Shown here: positions 23,517-33,766 of the stretch, piece by piece
How positions within the stretch are numbered: the stretch's first letter is position 1
Layout of the letters: the number at the start of each line of letters is the position of its first letter
Origin: an uncultured Prevotellaceae bacterium
GTDB lineage: Bacteria; Bacteroidota; Bacteroidia; Bacteroidales; Bacteroidaceae
Direction of reading: 5' to 3'
Assembly: GCA_945865175.1 (NCBI GenBank)
Contig: CAMBDA010000031.1
Location: forward strand, 1-36,827
Length of the DNA stretch: 36,827 bases
Position numbers and translations under genes: made by a program
Notes under the pieces: generated by a model
The model's input: the letters and a program-made list of their open reading frames with translations, nothing else
Told to the model about the DNA's origin: nothing
Databases searched by the model: none

Positions 23517-25373
23517 TTACGCCTCCGAAGCGGGCTGATGCCCTTCTGCAGGATGGAAGTACGCATAGATGAGGAGTGCTTTCTGTTGCCCAACAATGTC
23601 CCTCAGCTGTTCCACCCTGGTTTCAGAGATGCGTTTCACACTCTTCAGTTCCTTTAGCAGTAGCTGTTTTGTTTTGGGGCCAATGCCCCTAATATGGTCC
23701 AACTTGCTTTCTACCTGCCTGCGGCTGCGCTTTTCGCGGTGGAAACGGATGGCATAGCGGTGCACCTCGTTCTGAATCTCCACTAGCAGGCGGAAAAGAC
23801 TGCTGTCGGTCTTCATGCCAATCACCTTGGGAGGGAAGCCATAGAGAAGTTCGTGGGTGGTGTGTCTGTTGTCCTTGGCAAGTCCTGCAATGGGGATGGA
23901 CAGGTGCAGCTCGTCTTCCACCACCTTGCGTACGGCCTCCATCTGGCCCCTTCCACCGTCGGTGATGATAAGGTCGGGCAGGGGTGTGTCCTCTTCCTTC
24001 ATGCGACTGTACCTGCGCCTCACTACCTCCTGCATGCTGGCATAGTCGTCGGGTCCGTCTACGGTCTTGATGGTGTAGCGGCGGTAGTCGGCCTTACTGG
24101 GCTTGCATTTCTTGAATACGATGCATCCTGCTACCGCATCGCTTCCGCTGATGTTACTGTTGTCGAAGCATTCAATGTGCATGGGAAGGGAGGGCAGCAG
24201 CAGGCAGTCCTGAAGTTCCTTCATCAGGCGTGTGGCTTTCTGTTCGGGGTTGAGCTTGTCGCTCTGCGCTTGCTTGTCCTTCTTGTATTGTAGCACATTC
24301 AGTTTGCTCAGCTCCAGTAGTTTCTTTTTGTCGCCCCGTTGTGGCACTGTGATGAGGATGTCCTGGAGCGAAAGTTCCACGGGGAACGGCGTGATAATCT
24401 CCTTACTTTCACTGCTATAACGACTCCTTATCTCACCTATTGCAAGAACCAGAATCTCCTGGGGCGTCTCGTCGAGCTTCTTGGGAAATTCGAATGTGAA
24501 GGCCTGGCAGATGCATCCCTTAACCACATGCAGGTAGTTCACATAGGCCACCTGTGGGCTGTCCTCGATGTTGAACACGTCGATGTTGTGGAGCATGCTG
24601 CTTACCACCTCGCTATGGGCACGGTAGTTGTCGAGCAACAGGTATTTTCTCTTGATGGATTCGGCCTCTTCGAATCGCATTTCGGATGCCAACTGCTGCA
24701 TTTGCTCCATCATCTGCGCCTGCAGCGATGCTGTGTTTCCCTTCAGGATTTCGCGCGCCTCGGCGATGTATTGCATATACTGGTCGCGGCTGATTCGTCC
24801 TACGCAGGGTGCCATGCAGTTCTTGATGTGGTATTCCAGACACTCCTTGTGCTTGCCTGCGCTGATGCTTTCGGCTGTTATCTGCAGGCTGCAGGTGCGC
24901 AGGGGGTAGAGTTTCTTGATGAGCTCCAGCAGGTGGCGAAGCGTGGGGATATGGCTGTAGGGCCCGAAGTATGTGCCCGTCCGGCGGTCAATCCGCCTTG
25001 TCTGGAAGATCTTGGGCAAATAATCGTTCGAAATGCAGATGCTAGGATAGGTTTTTCCGTCCTTGAGCAGGATGTTGTAGCGCGGTGACCATTTCTTGAT
25101 AAGGTTGTTTTCCAGCAGTAGCGCATCCTCCTCTGTCTTCACTACTACATACTTGATATCGTTGATTTTGCTCACCAGTACGCGTGTCTTCAGGTTTTCG
25201 TGTTCCTTGCTGAAATAGCTGTACACCCTCCTTCGCAGGTTTTTTGCCTTTCCAACGTAGATAATAGTGCCCCCTTCGTCCAGATACTGGTAGCATCCCG
25301 GGCATTCGGGCAATGCCAGTGCCGTACGCTTGAGGCGCTCAATCTTTTCTTCGTCCAGATGGATAGTCTTCAT
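23517..25373 (-). CDS. uvrC: Excinuclease ABC subunit UvrC
   Basis: Makes both incisions in nucleotide excision repair together with UvrB. The 618-residue protein has the N-terminal GIY-YIG nuclease domain (CPGCYQYLDEGGTIIYVGKA near 22-42, with the conserved Arg in NLRRRVYSYF). A UVR motif lies near 205-240 (MRFEEAESIKRKYLLLDNY). The C-terminal RNase H-like nuclease has CFDNSNISGSD and DLIITDGGRGQMEAV, and a helix-hairpin-helix follows at about 560-600 (LDHIRGIGPKTKQLLLKEL). The four cysteines near the start of GIY-YIG and before VGRISRDQY are as in other Bacteroidetes. It lies downstream of apt (30-base gap). The call is secure. Confidence 0.97.
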   Translation of the reverse strand: MKTIHLDEEKIERLKRTALALPECPGCYQYLDEGGTIIYVGKAKNLRRRVYSYFSKEHENLKTRVLVSKINDIKYVVVKTEEDALLLENNLIKKWSPRYNILLKDGKTYPSICISNDYLPKIFQTRRIDRRTGTYFGPYSHIPTLRHLLELIKKLYPLRTCSLQITAESISAGKHKECLEYHIKNCMAPCVGRISRDQYMQYIAEAREILKGNTASLQAQMMEQMQQLASEMRFEEAESIKRKYLLLDNYRAHSEVVSSMLHNIDVFNIEDSPQVAYVNYLHVVKGCICQAFTFEFPKKLDETPQEILVLAIGEIRSRYSSESKEIITPFPVELSLQDILITVPQRGDKKKLLELSKLNVLQYKKDKQAQSDKLNPEQKATRLMKELQDCLLLPSLPMHIECFDNSNISGSDAVAGCIVFKKCKPSKADYRRYTIKTVDGPDDYASMQEVVRRRYSRMKEEDTPLPDLIITDGGRGQMEAVRKVVEDELHLSIPIAGLAKDNRHTTHELLYGFPPKVIGMKTDSSLFRLLVEIQNEVHRYAIRFHREKRSRRQVESKLDHIRGIGPKTKQLLLKELKSVKRISETRVEQLRDIVGQQKALLIYAYFHPAEGHQPASEA

Positions 25374-25403
25374 TGTGGCGATGGGGTGGGGTAAATGACT
25401 CGC

Positions 25404-25937
25404 TCATCGGATTTGCAGCAGTGTGTCTACTGGTACGTCCTTGTCCAGAAGATCGCGTCCGTGCAATCCCTCGATGAGCAATTCAATGATGAATCCGGCA
25501 TATACCTGCTGTGGATGGAACTGCCTCACCAGTTGGATGGCGGCCTGCATGCTGCCTCCGGTGGCCAGCAGGTCGTCATGGATGAGCACACGGTCGGTGG
25601 GGTCGATTGCGTCTGTGCTGATTTCGATGCTGTCCTCGCCGTATTCCTTCATATAGGTGGCGCGCTTCGTCTGCCAGGGCAGTTTGCCCGGCTTGCGGCA
25701 CATCACGAATCCTGCGCCCAACTTCACTGCCAGTGCGGCACCCACCACAAATCCGCGGCTCTCTATGCCCACCACCTTGGTGATGCCCTTGTCGCGGTAG
25801 ATGTCGTACAGCTCGTCCACCATTATCTGCAGGCATTCGGCATCCTTATACAGTGTGCTCACGTCCTTGAACTGTATGCCTTTGATGGGGAAATCCGGCA
25901 CGTTTCTCAGATTGTCAATCAGTTTCTTGTTGTTCAT
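25404..25937 (-). CDS. apt: Adenine phosphoribosyltransferase Apt
   Basis: Purine salvage: adenine plus PRPP to AMP. The 177-residue length is standard. The N-terminus has the FPIKGIQFKDVSTLYKD motif, typical of Apt (usually FP..GI.F.DI). It is followed by VVGIESRGFVVGAALAVKLG and the PRPP-binding RVLIHDDLLATGGSMQAA loop near residue 120. It lies between mnmG and uvrC; the 54-base gap to mnmG holds the parS-like palindrome. Substitution of DDVLATGG by DDLLATGG is conservative. Confidence 0.97.
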   Translation of the reverse strand: MNNKKLIDNLRNVPDFPIKGIQFKDVSTLYKDAECLQIMVDELYDIYRDKGITKVVGIESRGFVVGAALAVKLGAGFVMCRKPGKLPWQTKRATYMKEYGEDSIEISTDAIDPTDRVLIHDDLLATGGSMQAAIQLVRQFHPQQVYAGFIIELLIEGLHGRDLLDKDVPVDTLLQIR

Positions 25938-25970
25938 TACCAGTATTTTATTGTTAAAGTATTTAAGTCT

Positions 25971-25986
25971 TGTTTCACGTGAAACG
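25971..25986. promoter_or_regulatory. parS-like ParB/Spo0J binding site
   Basis: TGTTTCACGTGAAACG is one base from the general chromosomal parS consensus TGTTTCACGTGAAACA and contains a perfect 14-bp palindrome (25972-25985). It lies in the 54-base gap between the mnmG stop (25992) and the apt start (25937), so it is not within a gene. ParB binds such sites near the replication origin to spread and load condensin. No parA or parB gene is in the window. Confidence 0.75.
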
Positions 25987-25991
25987 CCCTG

Positions 25992-27863
25992 CTATCTCCC
26001 CATCAGTACCATCAGCACAGACACGTCGCTGGGCGACACGCCCGAGATGCGTGAGGCCTGCCCCAGTGTCTCCGGGTCGATTTGCTTTAGCTTCTGTCTG
26101 GCCTCTGTGGAGAGCGCCAGTACCTGTTCATAGTCAATTCGCCCCTGGATGTGGATGTCTTCCAAGCGGCGCATCTTTTCGGCCAGTTCCCGCTCCCTTA
26201 CAATATATCCTTTATATTTAATGCCAATCTCTACAGCCTCTACAATTTCCTCGCGGTCGTGTGTGAGGGTGTCGAGCAGATGGGACAAGGCGGGGATGTG
26301 CGGTGCCAGCGAGGCGATGGAAAGCTGCGGGCGAGCAATAAGGTCGATGAGCTTGCAGCCCTTGGCCAGTGGGGCCGTTCCCATTGCTGTCAACGCGTCG
26401 TTGATTGCATGGGCCTTTACGCTGTGGCCGGTACAGAACGTCATCAGTTCCTCCATCCTTTCTTTCTTGTCCACCCATCGGTCGTATCGTGCCGTATCGG
26501 CCAATCCTGCGCGGAAACTCCTTTCCGTAAGCCGTGCATCTGCATCGTCCTGGCGCAGCAGGATGCGGTATTCGGCACGCGAGGTGAACATGCGGTAGGG
26601 CTCGTTAACCCCTTTTGTCACCAAGTCATCGATGAGTACACCGATGTAGGCTTCGTCGCGGCCTAGGGTGAAACGCTCTTTTCCTCCGCATTTTAGTGCT
26701 GCATTCATGCCTGCGATGAGTCCCTGGCCTGCGGCTTCCTCGTAGCCGGTGGTTCCGTTCACCTGTCCGGCCATGAACAGCCCCTCCACCACTTTCGACT
26801 CCAGTGTGTGTCGCAGCTGGGTGGGGTCGAAGAAATCGTATTCGATGGCATAGCCAGGGCGGTAAATCTGAATGTCGCGGAAGGCCGGTATCTGTCGCAG
26901 TGCCTGCAACTGCACATCGATGGGCAGACTGCTGCTGAAACCGTTAAGGTACATCTCGCGGGTGTCGGTGCCTTCGGGCTCCAGAAACAGTTGGTGCTGC
27001 TCCTTGTCGGCAAAGGTGACAATCTTTGTCTCGATGCTGGGACAGTAGCGCGGGCCTATGCTCCGGATTTGCCCGTTGTAGAGCGGCGAGAAGGGTAGTC
27101 CTTCGCGCAGGATGCGGTGCACCTCGGGATTGGTGTAGGTAATCCAGCAGGGGAGCTGGGGCAGCCTGCGCCCCTCTTCCATATAAGAGAACCGCTGCAC
27201 AGCATCGTCGCCGTCCTGCCGTGCCATCTCCTCGTAGTGGATGCTGCGGCCGTCTATGCGCACCGGGGTGCCTGTCTTCATGCGGCCGCTGCGTATGCCG
27301 TGGCGTGTGATGCTCTCCGTGAGGTGGAGGCTGGGAGGTTCTGCGCATCGTCCTCCGGGGAGCCGGGTGCTGCCGATGTGCATGAGTCCGTTCAGAAACG
27401 TGCCAGTCGTGAGCACCACACAACGTGCCCTCAGTGTGACATCCATATAGGTGGTCACGCCCATGGCGCGTCCGTCCTCCACCAGGAGCTCCTTCACCTG
27501 GTCCTGCCAGATGTGTAGCCCCGGTGTATTTTCCAGGATTGAGCGCCATGTCCAGATGAACTTGCTGCGGTCGCATTGTGCCCTGGGGCTCCACATGGCC
27601 GGCCCCTTACTGCGGTTGAGCATCCTGAACTGGATGGCGGTGCGGTCTGTGACGATGCCCATCTGTCCACCCAGTGCATCCACCTCGCGCACAATCTGGC
27701 CCTTGGCTATTCCGCCCACAGCAGGGTTACAGCTCATCTGGGCAATCTTGTTCATGTCCATGGTCACCAGGCATGTGCTGGCACCCATTCTTGCGCTGGC
27801 TGCTGCGGCTTCGCATCCGGCGTGCCCCGCACCAATCACAACCACATCATATTTCAATTCCAT
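25992..27863 (-). CDS. mnmG: tRNA uridine 5-carboxymethylaminomethyl modification enzyme MnmG (GidA)
   Basis: FAD-dependent partner of MnmE that makes cmnm5U34 in tRNA. The 623-residue protein opens with the FAD loop VVVIGAGHAGCEAAAASARMG (near 8-28). It contains the family signatures MSCNPAVGGIAKGQIVREVDALGG and RCAEPPSLHLTESITRHGIR (with the catalytic Cys), GPRYCPSIETKIV, and the insertion MYLNGFSSSLPIDVQ. The C-terminal domain ends with DPETLGQASRISGVSPSDVSVLMVLMGR, a nearly invariant GidA tail. It is the first gene of the run mnmG-apt-uvrC-dtd-mazG-deoC and is divergent from the sdhC operon. gidA is frequently close to oriC and to parS, which fits the site just after its stop. Confidence 0.98.
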   Translation of the reverse strand: MELKYDVVVIGAGHAGCEAAAASARMGASTCLVTMDMNKIAQMSCNPAVGGIAKGQIVREVDALGGQMGIVTDRTAIQFRMLNRSKGPAMWSPRAQCDRSKFIWTWRSILENTPGLHIWQDQVKELLVEDGRAMGVTTYMDVTLRARCVVLTTGTFLNGLMHIGSTRLPGGRCAEPPSLHLTESITRHGIRSGRMKTGTPVRIDGRSIHYEEMARQDGDDAVQRFSYMEEGRRLPQLPCWITYTNPEVHRILREGLPFSPLYNGQIRSIGPRYCPSIETKIVTFADKEQHQLFLEPEGTDTREMYLNGFSSSLPIDVQLQALRQIPAFRDIQIYRPGYAIEYDFFDPTQLRHTLESKVVEGLFMAGQVNGTTGYEEAAGQGLIAGMNAALKCGGKERFTLGRDEAYIGVLIDDLVTKGVNEPYRMFTSRAEYRILLRQDDADARLTERSFRAGLADTARYDRWVDKKERMEELMTFCTGHSVKAHAINDALTAMGTAPLAKGCKLIDLIARPQLSIASLAPHIPALSHLLDTLTHDREEIVEAVEIGIKYKGYIVRERELAEKMRRLEDIHIQGRIDYEQVLALSTEARQKLKQIDPETLGQASRISGVSPSDVSVLMVLMGR

Positions 27864-27899
27864 TGGCTTGTTTTTTACCTAAAAGCAATTATTCTAGTG

Positions 27900-27907
27900 C
27901 AAAAGTA
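27900..27907 (-). promoter_or_regulatory. -7 box of the mnmG run
   Basis: The minus strand reads TACTTTTG, matching TAnnTTTG, 36 bases upstream of the mnmG ATG (27863). No clear -33 TTTG. It is divergent from the sdhC promoter at 27938-27969. Confidence 0.5.
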
Positions 27908-27937
27908 GTGCTTTTCTCTGAACATTTGATAATTTTT

Positions 27938-27969
27938 CTTGTCCAAATCACTTTTTTCCATTATTTTTG
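27938..27969 (+). promoter_or_regulatory. Promoter of the sdhC-frdA-frdB operon
   Basis: CTTG (27938-27941, one base from TTTG), then 20 bases, then TATTTTTG (27962-27969), a full match to TAnnTTTG. The ATG at 28032 follows a 62-base AT-rich leader. Confidence 0.65.
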
Positions 27970-28031
27970 CATCGTGATACAGGAAATCCGATGAAACAAA
28001 TTTTTCAAAAACAATACTAATTTTCAAATTT

Positions 28032-28745
28032 ATGTGGTTAATCAATTCATCAATCGGTAGGAAAGTGGTGATGTCTGTCACAGGCATTGCGCTTGTCCTG
28101 TTCTTGACCTTTCATGCGTCAATGAACGTTGTGGCTCTCATCAGTGCGCAGGGTTACAACATGATTTGCGAGTTTTTGGGCGCCAACTGGTATGCCGTGG
28201 TGGCAACCCTCGGCCTGGCCGCGCTGGTGGCCTTGCATTTCGTGTATGCCTTCTGGCTCACCTTGCAGAACCGTAAGGCTCGTGGCAACAATCGTTATGC
28301 TGTCACTGACAAGCCCGAGGCCGTAGAGTGGGCCAGCCAGAACATGCTGGTGCTGGGCATCATCGTGATCCTGGGCATGGGCCTCCATCTCTACAATTTC
28401 TGGTACAACATGATGTATGCCGAACTCGTGGGCGTACACGGCCCCATTGCCCCCACTGACGGCACGGCCTTCATTGCACAGACATTCGCCTGTCCTGTGT
28501 ACACCGTCATCTACCTGGTGTGGCTGGCTGCCCTGTGGCTACATCTCAACCATGGCTTCTGGAGCGCCATGCAGACGCTGGGCTGGAGCGGCCACATCTG
28601 GCTGTGCCGCTGGAGAATGATTGGCACGGTCTATACCACTGTGGTCATCCTCATGTTCGCCGCCGTGGCTGTGGCCTTTGCCTGCGGCTATGCCCCTGCC
28701 GACATGCAACCCGTGGCCGGCGGTTGCTGTGGACTGGGATGCTGA
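28032..28745 (+). CDS. sdhC: Succinate dehydrogenase/fumarate reductase cytochrome b subunit
   Basis: Membrane anchor of the succinate:quinone oxidoreductase. The 237-residue protein has five hydrophobic segments, as in the type-B (Wolinella/Bacillus-like) enzymes that carry two hemes and need only one anchor protein. Histidines suited to heme ligation lie in or at the ends of segments: TFHASMN (near 37), ALHFVYAFW (near 72), GLHLYNFWY (near 117) and WLHLNHGFW (near 172). The N-terminus MWLINSSIGRKVVMSVTG is typical. In anaerobic Bacteroidetes the complex reduces fumarate with menaquinol, the last step to succinate. It is followed by frdA after 39 bases and no separate anchor gene is present. 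A long C-terminal hydrophobic end with several cysteines is unusual but common in this phylum. Confidence 0.93.
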   Translation: MWLINSSIGRKVVMSVTGIALVLFLTFHASMNVVALISAQGYNMICEFLGANWYAVVATLGLAALVALHFVYAFWLTLQNRKARGNNRYAVTDKPEAVEWASQNMLVLGIIVILGMGLHLYNFWYNMMYAELVGVHGPIAPTDGTAFIAQTFACPVYTVIYLVWLAALWLHLNHGFWSAMQTLGWSGHIWLCRWRMIGTVYTTVVILMFAAVAVAFACGYAPADMQPVAGGCCGLGC

Positions 28746-28784
28746 GACAATCAAGATGTGTAATTAATAATTGTAAAATCAACT

Positions 28785-30731
<1,947 letters not shown>

Positions 30732-30733
30732 CT

Positions 30734-31489
30734 ATGGCAAATATCAGTTTCACAATCAAGTATTGGAAGCAGAACGGTCCCAAGGACAAGGGACATTTCG
30801 ATACACACGAGATGAAGAATATCCCCGACGACACCTCATTCCTGGAGATGCTGGATATTCTCAACGAAGAGCTCATCGAAGCCGGCAAGGAGCCTTTCGT
30901 CTTTGACCACGACTGCCGCGAAGGCATCTGCGGCATGTGCTCGCTCTACATCAACGGCACCCCCCACGGGAAAACCAGCCGCGGAGCCACCACCTGCCAG
31001 CTCTACATGCGCAAGTTCAAGAACGGCGACACCATCACCGTGGAGCCCTGGCGTAGTGCCGGCTTCCCCGTCATCAAGGACTGCATGGTAGACCGCAGTG
31101 CCTTCGACAAGATTATCCAGGCCGGCGGCTACACCACCATCCGCACCGGACAGCCCCAGGATGCCAATGCCATCCTCATCCCCAAGGCCGATGCCGACGA
31201 GGCCATGGACTGCGCCAGCTGCATCGGCTGCGGTGCCTGTGTGGCCGCCTGCAAGAACGGCTCAGCCATGCTCTTCGTGTCTTCCAAGGTGAGCCAGCTG
31301 GCCCTGCTTCCCCAGGGCCGTGTGGAGGCCGCCCGCAGGGCCAAGAGCATGATTGCCAAGATGGACGAACTGGGCTTTGGCAACTGCACCAACACGCGTG
31401 CCTGCGAAGCCGTGTGCCCCAAGTGTGAGACCATCGCCAACATCGCGCGCCTCAACCGCGAGTTCATCAAGGCCAAGTTGGCCGACTGA
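30734..31489 (+). CDS. frdB: Succinate dehydrogenase/fumarate reductase iron-sulfur subunit
   Basis: Electron-transfer subunit between the flavoprotein and the cytochrome b. In the 251-residue protein the [2Fe-2S] ligands are C61, C66, C69 and C88 (CREGICGMC, then TTC). The second half has [14 protein letters not shown] and [16 protein letters not shown], which supply the ligands of the [4Fe-4S] and [3Fe-4S] clusters. It ends the three-gene operon and is followed after 38 bases by a strong terminator, so the next gene must have its own promoter or depend on read-through. Confidence 0.96.
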   Translation: MANISFTIKYWKQNGPKDKGHFDTHEMKNIPDDTSFLEMLDILNEELIEAGKEPFVFDHDCREGICGMCSLYINGTPHGKTSRGATTCQLYMRKFKNGDTITVEPWRSAGFPVIKDCMVDRSAFDKIIQAGGYTTIRTGQPQDANAILIPKADADEAMDCASCIGCGACVAACKNGSAMLFVSSKVSQLALLPQGRVEAARRAKSMIAKMDELGFGNCTNTRACEAVCPKCETIANIARLNREFIKAKLAD

Positions 31490-31527
31490 CGACAGAATTC
31501 ATAACACTGTTTGTTTATATGCATGGC

Positions 31528-31576
31528 GGAGGCTCCCCTGTACCCTGTTTCTAAGGATGGGGGAGCCTCCCTTTTT
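31528..31576 (+). terminator. Intrinsic terminator of the sdhC-frdA-frdB operon
   Basis: A perfect 11-bp stem, GGAGGCTCCCC (31528-31538) with GGGGAGCCTCC (31560-31570), a 21-base loop, and a C then five T residues (31572-31576). It begins 38 bases after the frdB stop. This is the clearest terminator in the window. Confidence 0.9.
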
Positions 31577-31599
31577 CAAGAACCAAAAAAAATCATACG

Positions 31600-32451
31600 A
31601 TGACACAGAAACTTCTTGCAGGCACGCGCCTGTTTCCGCTTCTGGCCGCGTTCATGCTCCTGTGCGGCACAGGCCAAGCCCTGGCACAGACACAGCAGAT
31701 ACGTGCCTTCTCGCACCGCGGAGGACGCATGGAGCACGACGAGAACACCCTGTATGCCTTCCGGAAAAGCTGGGATGCAGGGTATACGGGCTTCGAAACG
31801 GACGTGCGCATGTCGGCCGACGGGGTGCTCTATATCATGCACGACCATTCGCTCGACCGCACCACCAATGGCCACGGCATCCTGGAGGAAATGAACTCCT
31901 CCCAGATAGACTCCTTGCGCACCAAGCAGGACCATCCCATTCTCCGGATGGACGAGCTGGCTCGCTTCTTCGACGGCAAGGACAGCCTGTATGTGGAATG
32001 GGAACTCAAGTCCGGCCCCCAGCACCTCTATCCCCGTGAACGCCTGGAGACCTATGTGGAGAAGGTCTACCAGACGGTGCAGACCATCCGCACGCGCGGC
32101 TCCCAGTTTGTCTTCACCTCGAGCGACTACCGCGGCCTGCGCTATTTGCAGGAGCATCATCCGGAGGCCGAGCTGCTCCTCATTATCGGACAACCTCTCT
32201 CCGACGCCACCATTGCCACAGCGCTCACAGTGGGTATCCATACCCTTGGCTGTACCATGCAGGGCACCAGCCGTGAGATGGTGGCAAAAGCCCACAAGGC
32301 GGGCATCATCGTGAGCCTGTGGCCGGGCCAGAGCGTGGAGGACTTCATGCTGGGTGCCTATCTGGGTGCCGACCGCATGTGTACCGATGTGCCCATTGCC
32401 GTGAAGCAGTGGGTGGAGGCCCATGCGCCCTGGCTCAATGTAAAATACTAA
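31600..32451 (+). CDS. Exported glycerophosphodiester phosphodiesterase
   Basis: Hydrolyses glycerophosphodiesters to glycerol 3-phosphate and an alcohol; probably periplasmic. The 283-residue protein has a signal peptide of about 29 residues (cleavage near ALA/Q). The GDPD core motifs are present in order: HRGG (39-42), the metal-binding Glu in HDENT (46-50), ETD (66-68), HDHSLDRTTNGHG (81-93, including the second catalytic His), and a C-terminal AYLGADRMCTDVP segment (near 258-270). The start at 31600 follows the terminator of the frd operon by 23 bases. No promoter with a good -7 box is visible in that gap, so some read-through or an unrecognised promoter is needed. Length is typical of the family. 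Confidence 0.93.
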   Translation: MTQKLLAGTRLFPLLAAFMLLCGTGQALAQTQQIRAFSHRGGRMEHDENTLYAFRKSWDAGYTGFETDVRMSADGVLYIMHDHSLDRTTNGHGILEEMNSSQIDSLRTKQDHPILRMDELARFFDGKDSLYVEWELKSGPQHLYPRERLETYVEKVYQTVQTIRTRGSQFVFTSSDYRGLRYLQEHHPEAELLLIIGQPLSDATIATALTVGIHTLGCTMQGTSREMVAKAHKAGIIVSLWPGQSVEDFMLGAYLGADRMCTDVPIAVKQWVEAHAPWLNVKY

Positions 32452-32542
32452 CAGCTGTGCCGGTATCACAACTCTAGTCCCTTCTTGCATATCCGGCAGG
32501 AAGGCGCAAGACAGTCGGCATCCCCCGGCCTTCCATGCGGCC

Positions 32543-32665
32543 GTTGCAGTTATAGGCCCCAAAATAACTGCAACAACTGCAACAACTGCAACAGCTCCGT
32601 GCAAAACGCCATCTCCGGGGACGGTGTAGGGGATCGGCGGGATATGGAATTATGTCGCCTATAAC
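32543..32665. repeat. Dispersed repeat, copy B, with short terminal inverted repeats
   Basis: The fuller copy of the repeat at 20240-20342. Hairpin GTTGCAGTTAT (32543-32553), loop, ATAACTGCAAC (32564-32574). Then come two more 9-bp units AACTGCAAC (32575-32592), the shared block AGCTCCGTGCAAAACGCC (32593-32610), a divergent middle, and ATCGGCGGGATATGGAATTA onward to 32660. GTTATAGGC (32549-32557) and GCCTATAAC (32657-32665) are perfect 9-bp terminal inverted repeats. No transposase is encoded, so it would be non-autonomous. Confidence 0.85.
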
Positions 32666-32679
32666 ACCCCCAAAAAAGT

Positions 32680-32755
32680 ATGTCAACATAAATGGCAAAG
32701 TATCTAAAGATAAATGGCAAAGTATGTTTAGATACTTGGCGAGGTATGTTGACAT
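32680..32755. repeat. Symmetric 76-nt inverted repeat with internal direct repeats
   Basis: Two perfect 11-bp arms on each side: ATGTCAACATA (32680-32690) with TATGTTGACAT (32745-32755), and AAGTATCTAAA (32698-32708) with TTTAGATACTT (32727-32737). Internal loops of 7 bases on each side separate the two stems and the central loop is 18 bases. A 16-bp direct repeat, ATAAATGGCAAAGTAT, occurs at 32688-32703 and 32710-32725 (22-bp period). It sits 39 bases before the stop end of the aspartyl-protease-like gene and 15 bases from repeat copy B. It is too AT-rich and symmetric to be coding; the short ORFs that cross it are not supported. Confidence 0.85.
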
Positions 32756-32794
32756 CCTTTTCTTTTCCAGATTTCACTAGACACTTTTTTTCCT

Positions 32795-33766
32795 TCATTC
32801 ACTGAAACAGTAGACCGCTTTGTAAAGTGCATACTGAATCATCTGATACATCACCCCTGTTCCAAAATCAAGTACCCATTTGTTCTTGAGCATAAAGCTG
32901 GATGACAACATGCCAGAAACAGGCATAAGGTCATTGCCTTCTGCATCCTTTAATCCTTCCATTATATGCTGGCAATTGCTAATGACTTGAGCATTGTCGT
33001 TTTGCGTGTATAGTTTAGGGCATTCTGGCGTTCCACCCACGCTGATGATGCTCAAAGTGACATCATACAATGCTGTTTCCAGCGTGTCTGTAGTAAAACA
33101 GGTTACGGTTCCATCATTATCCAAATGTCTCACACAGATTCCAGCATCATCCATCAAGTGTTTGGTGATGACCGTATCATTTGCTCCAGAATCTGCCACC
33201 ATCAGATACTCCTTATTACCATAGACAAGACCAACAACCGGGATGTTGTATTGCTTCAAACCGTATGACATCGGGAAGAAGAAAGCATAATCCTCTGGAT
33301 TGCCTTCAACATTTCCTTCTGAAGCATGTAATGTTTCCGTCTCATAGTCAAGCACGATATTGCTGCGCCTTAGAAACTCGTGACCGATAATGCCGATAAA
33401 CGGACCATCGAACATCTGGCTGAAGTCCATATCTTTATTGACATAGAAAGTGTCAGAGAATACTCCATTACCTATGCGAAATGACAACGAGTACCCTTGA
33501 CACTCCACTCCATTGCCTTGAACGGAATGAATCTTCATCGTTTTCCCCTCAATGGCAGCATCGTCATTGAGGTAAGGAAGAACAGACTTGTTCAGAGTAC
33601 AGTTTACAGAACCCGTGTCTATCATCATGACACCGATGTATATCTGGTAATCCTTTCCCTTAAATGCTGTTTTGACAATTGGGAACTTTATTTGCTGTAT
33701 ATCTCTCAGTTCTGCTGTGAATTTCTCCATGTTTATCTTTTCGGTTTGAGAAGAGCCTCCCATCAT
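32795..33766 (-). CDS. Tandem retropepsin-like aspartyl protease
   Basis: A 323-residue cytoplasmic protein with two retropepsin-like halves. Half 1 has the catalytic triad VMMIDTGS (DTG at 50-52) and the psi-loop motif FIGIIGHEFLRRS (123-135) followed by NIVLDYETETL. Half 2 has YLMVADSGAND (DSG at 192-194) and SGMLSSSFMLKN (284-295) followed by KWVLDFGTGVMY. Each half could supply one active-site Asp, so the chain may fold as a single bilobed protease rather than needing a dimer (inference). There is no signal peptide. The start at 33766 overlaps the helicase stop (ATGA), indicating coupling; ATGs at 33763 and 33730 are alternatives. It is the last gene of the lower-GC cassette. Substrate unknown. 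Confidence 0.75.
   Translation of the reverse strand: MMGGSSQTEKINMEKFTAELRDIQQIKFPIVKTAFKGKDYQIYIGVMMIDTGSVNCTLNKSVLPYLNDDAAIEGKTMKIHSVQGNGVECQGYSLSFRIGNGVFSDTFYVNKDMDFSQMFDGPFIGIIGHEFLRRSNIVLDYETETLHASEGNVEGNPEDYAFFFPMSYGLKQYNIPVVGLVYGNKEYLMVADSGANDTVITKHLMDDAGICVRHLDNDGTVTCFTTDTLETALYDVTLSIISVGGTPECPKLYTQNDNAQVISNCQHIMEGLKDAEGNDLMPVSGMLSSSFMLKNKWVLDFGTGVMYQMIQYALYKAVYCFSE

Noticed and set aside
25972..25985. The GTTTCACGTGAAAC palindrome as a transcription terminator
   Set aside because: A perfect palindrome with no loop and no following T-run makes a poor terminator; the match to parS explains it better.
32543..32592. Possible CRISPR-like array from the repeated CTGCAACAA units
   Set aside because: The units are 9 bp and contiguous with no spacers; it is a short tandem repeat within a dispersed element.
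32474..32798. Two minus-strand frames of 82 and 93 codons in the repeat region
   Set aside because: They run through the 9-bp repeat units (giving LLQLLQLLQL and CCSCCSCCS) and through the symmetric inverted repeat, so the amino-acid pattern comes from the repeats.
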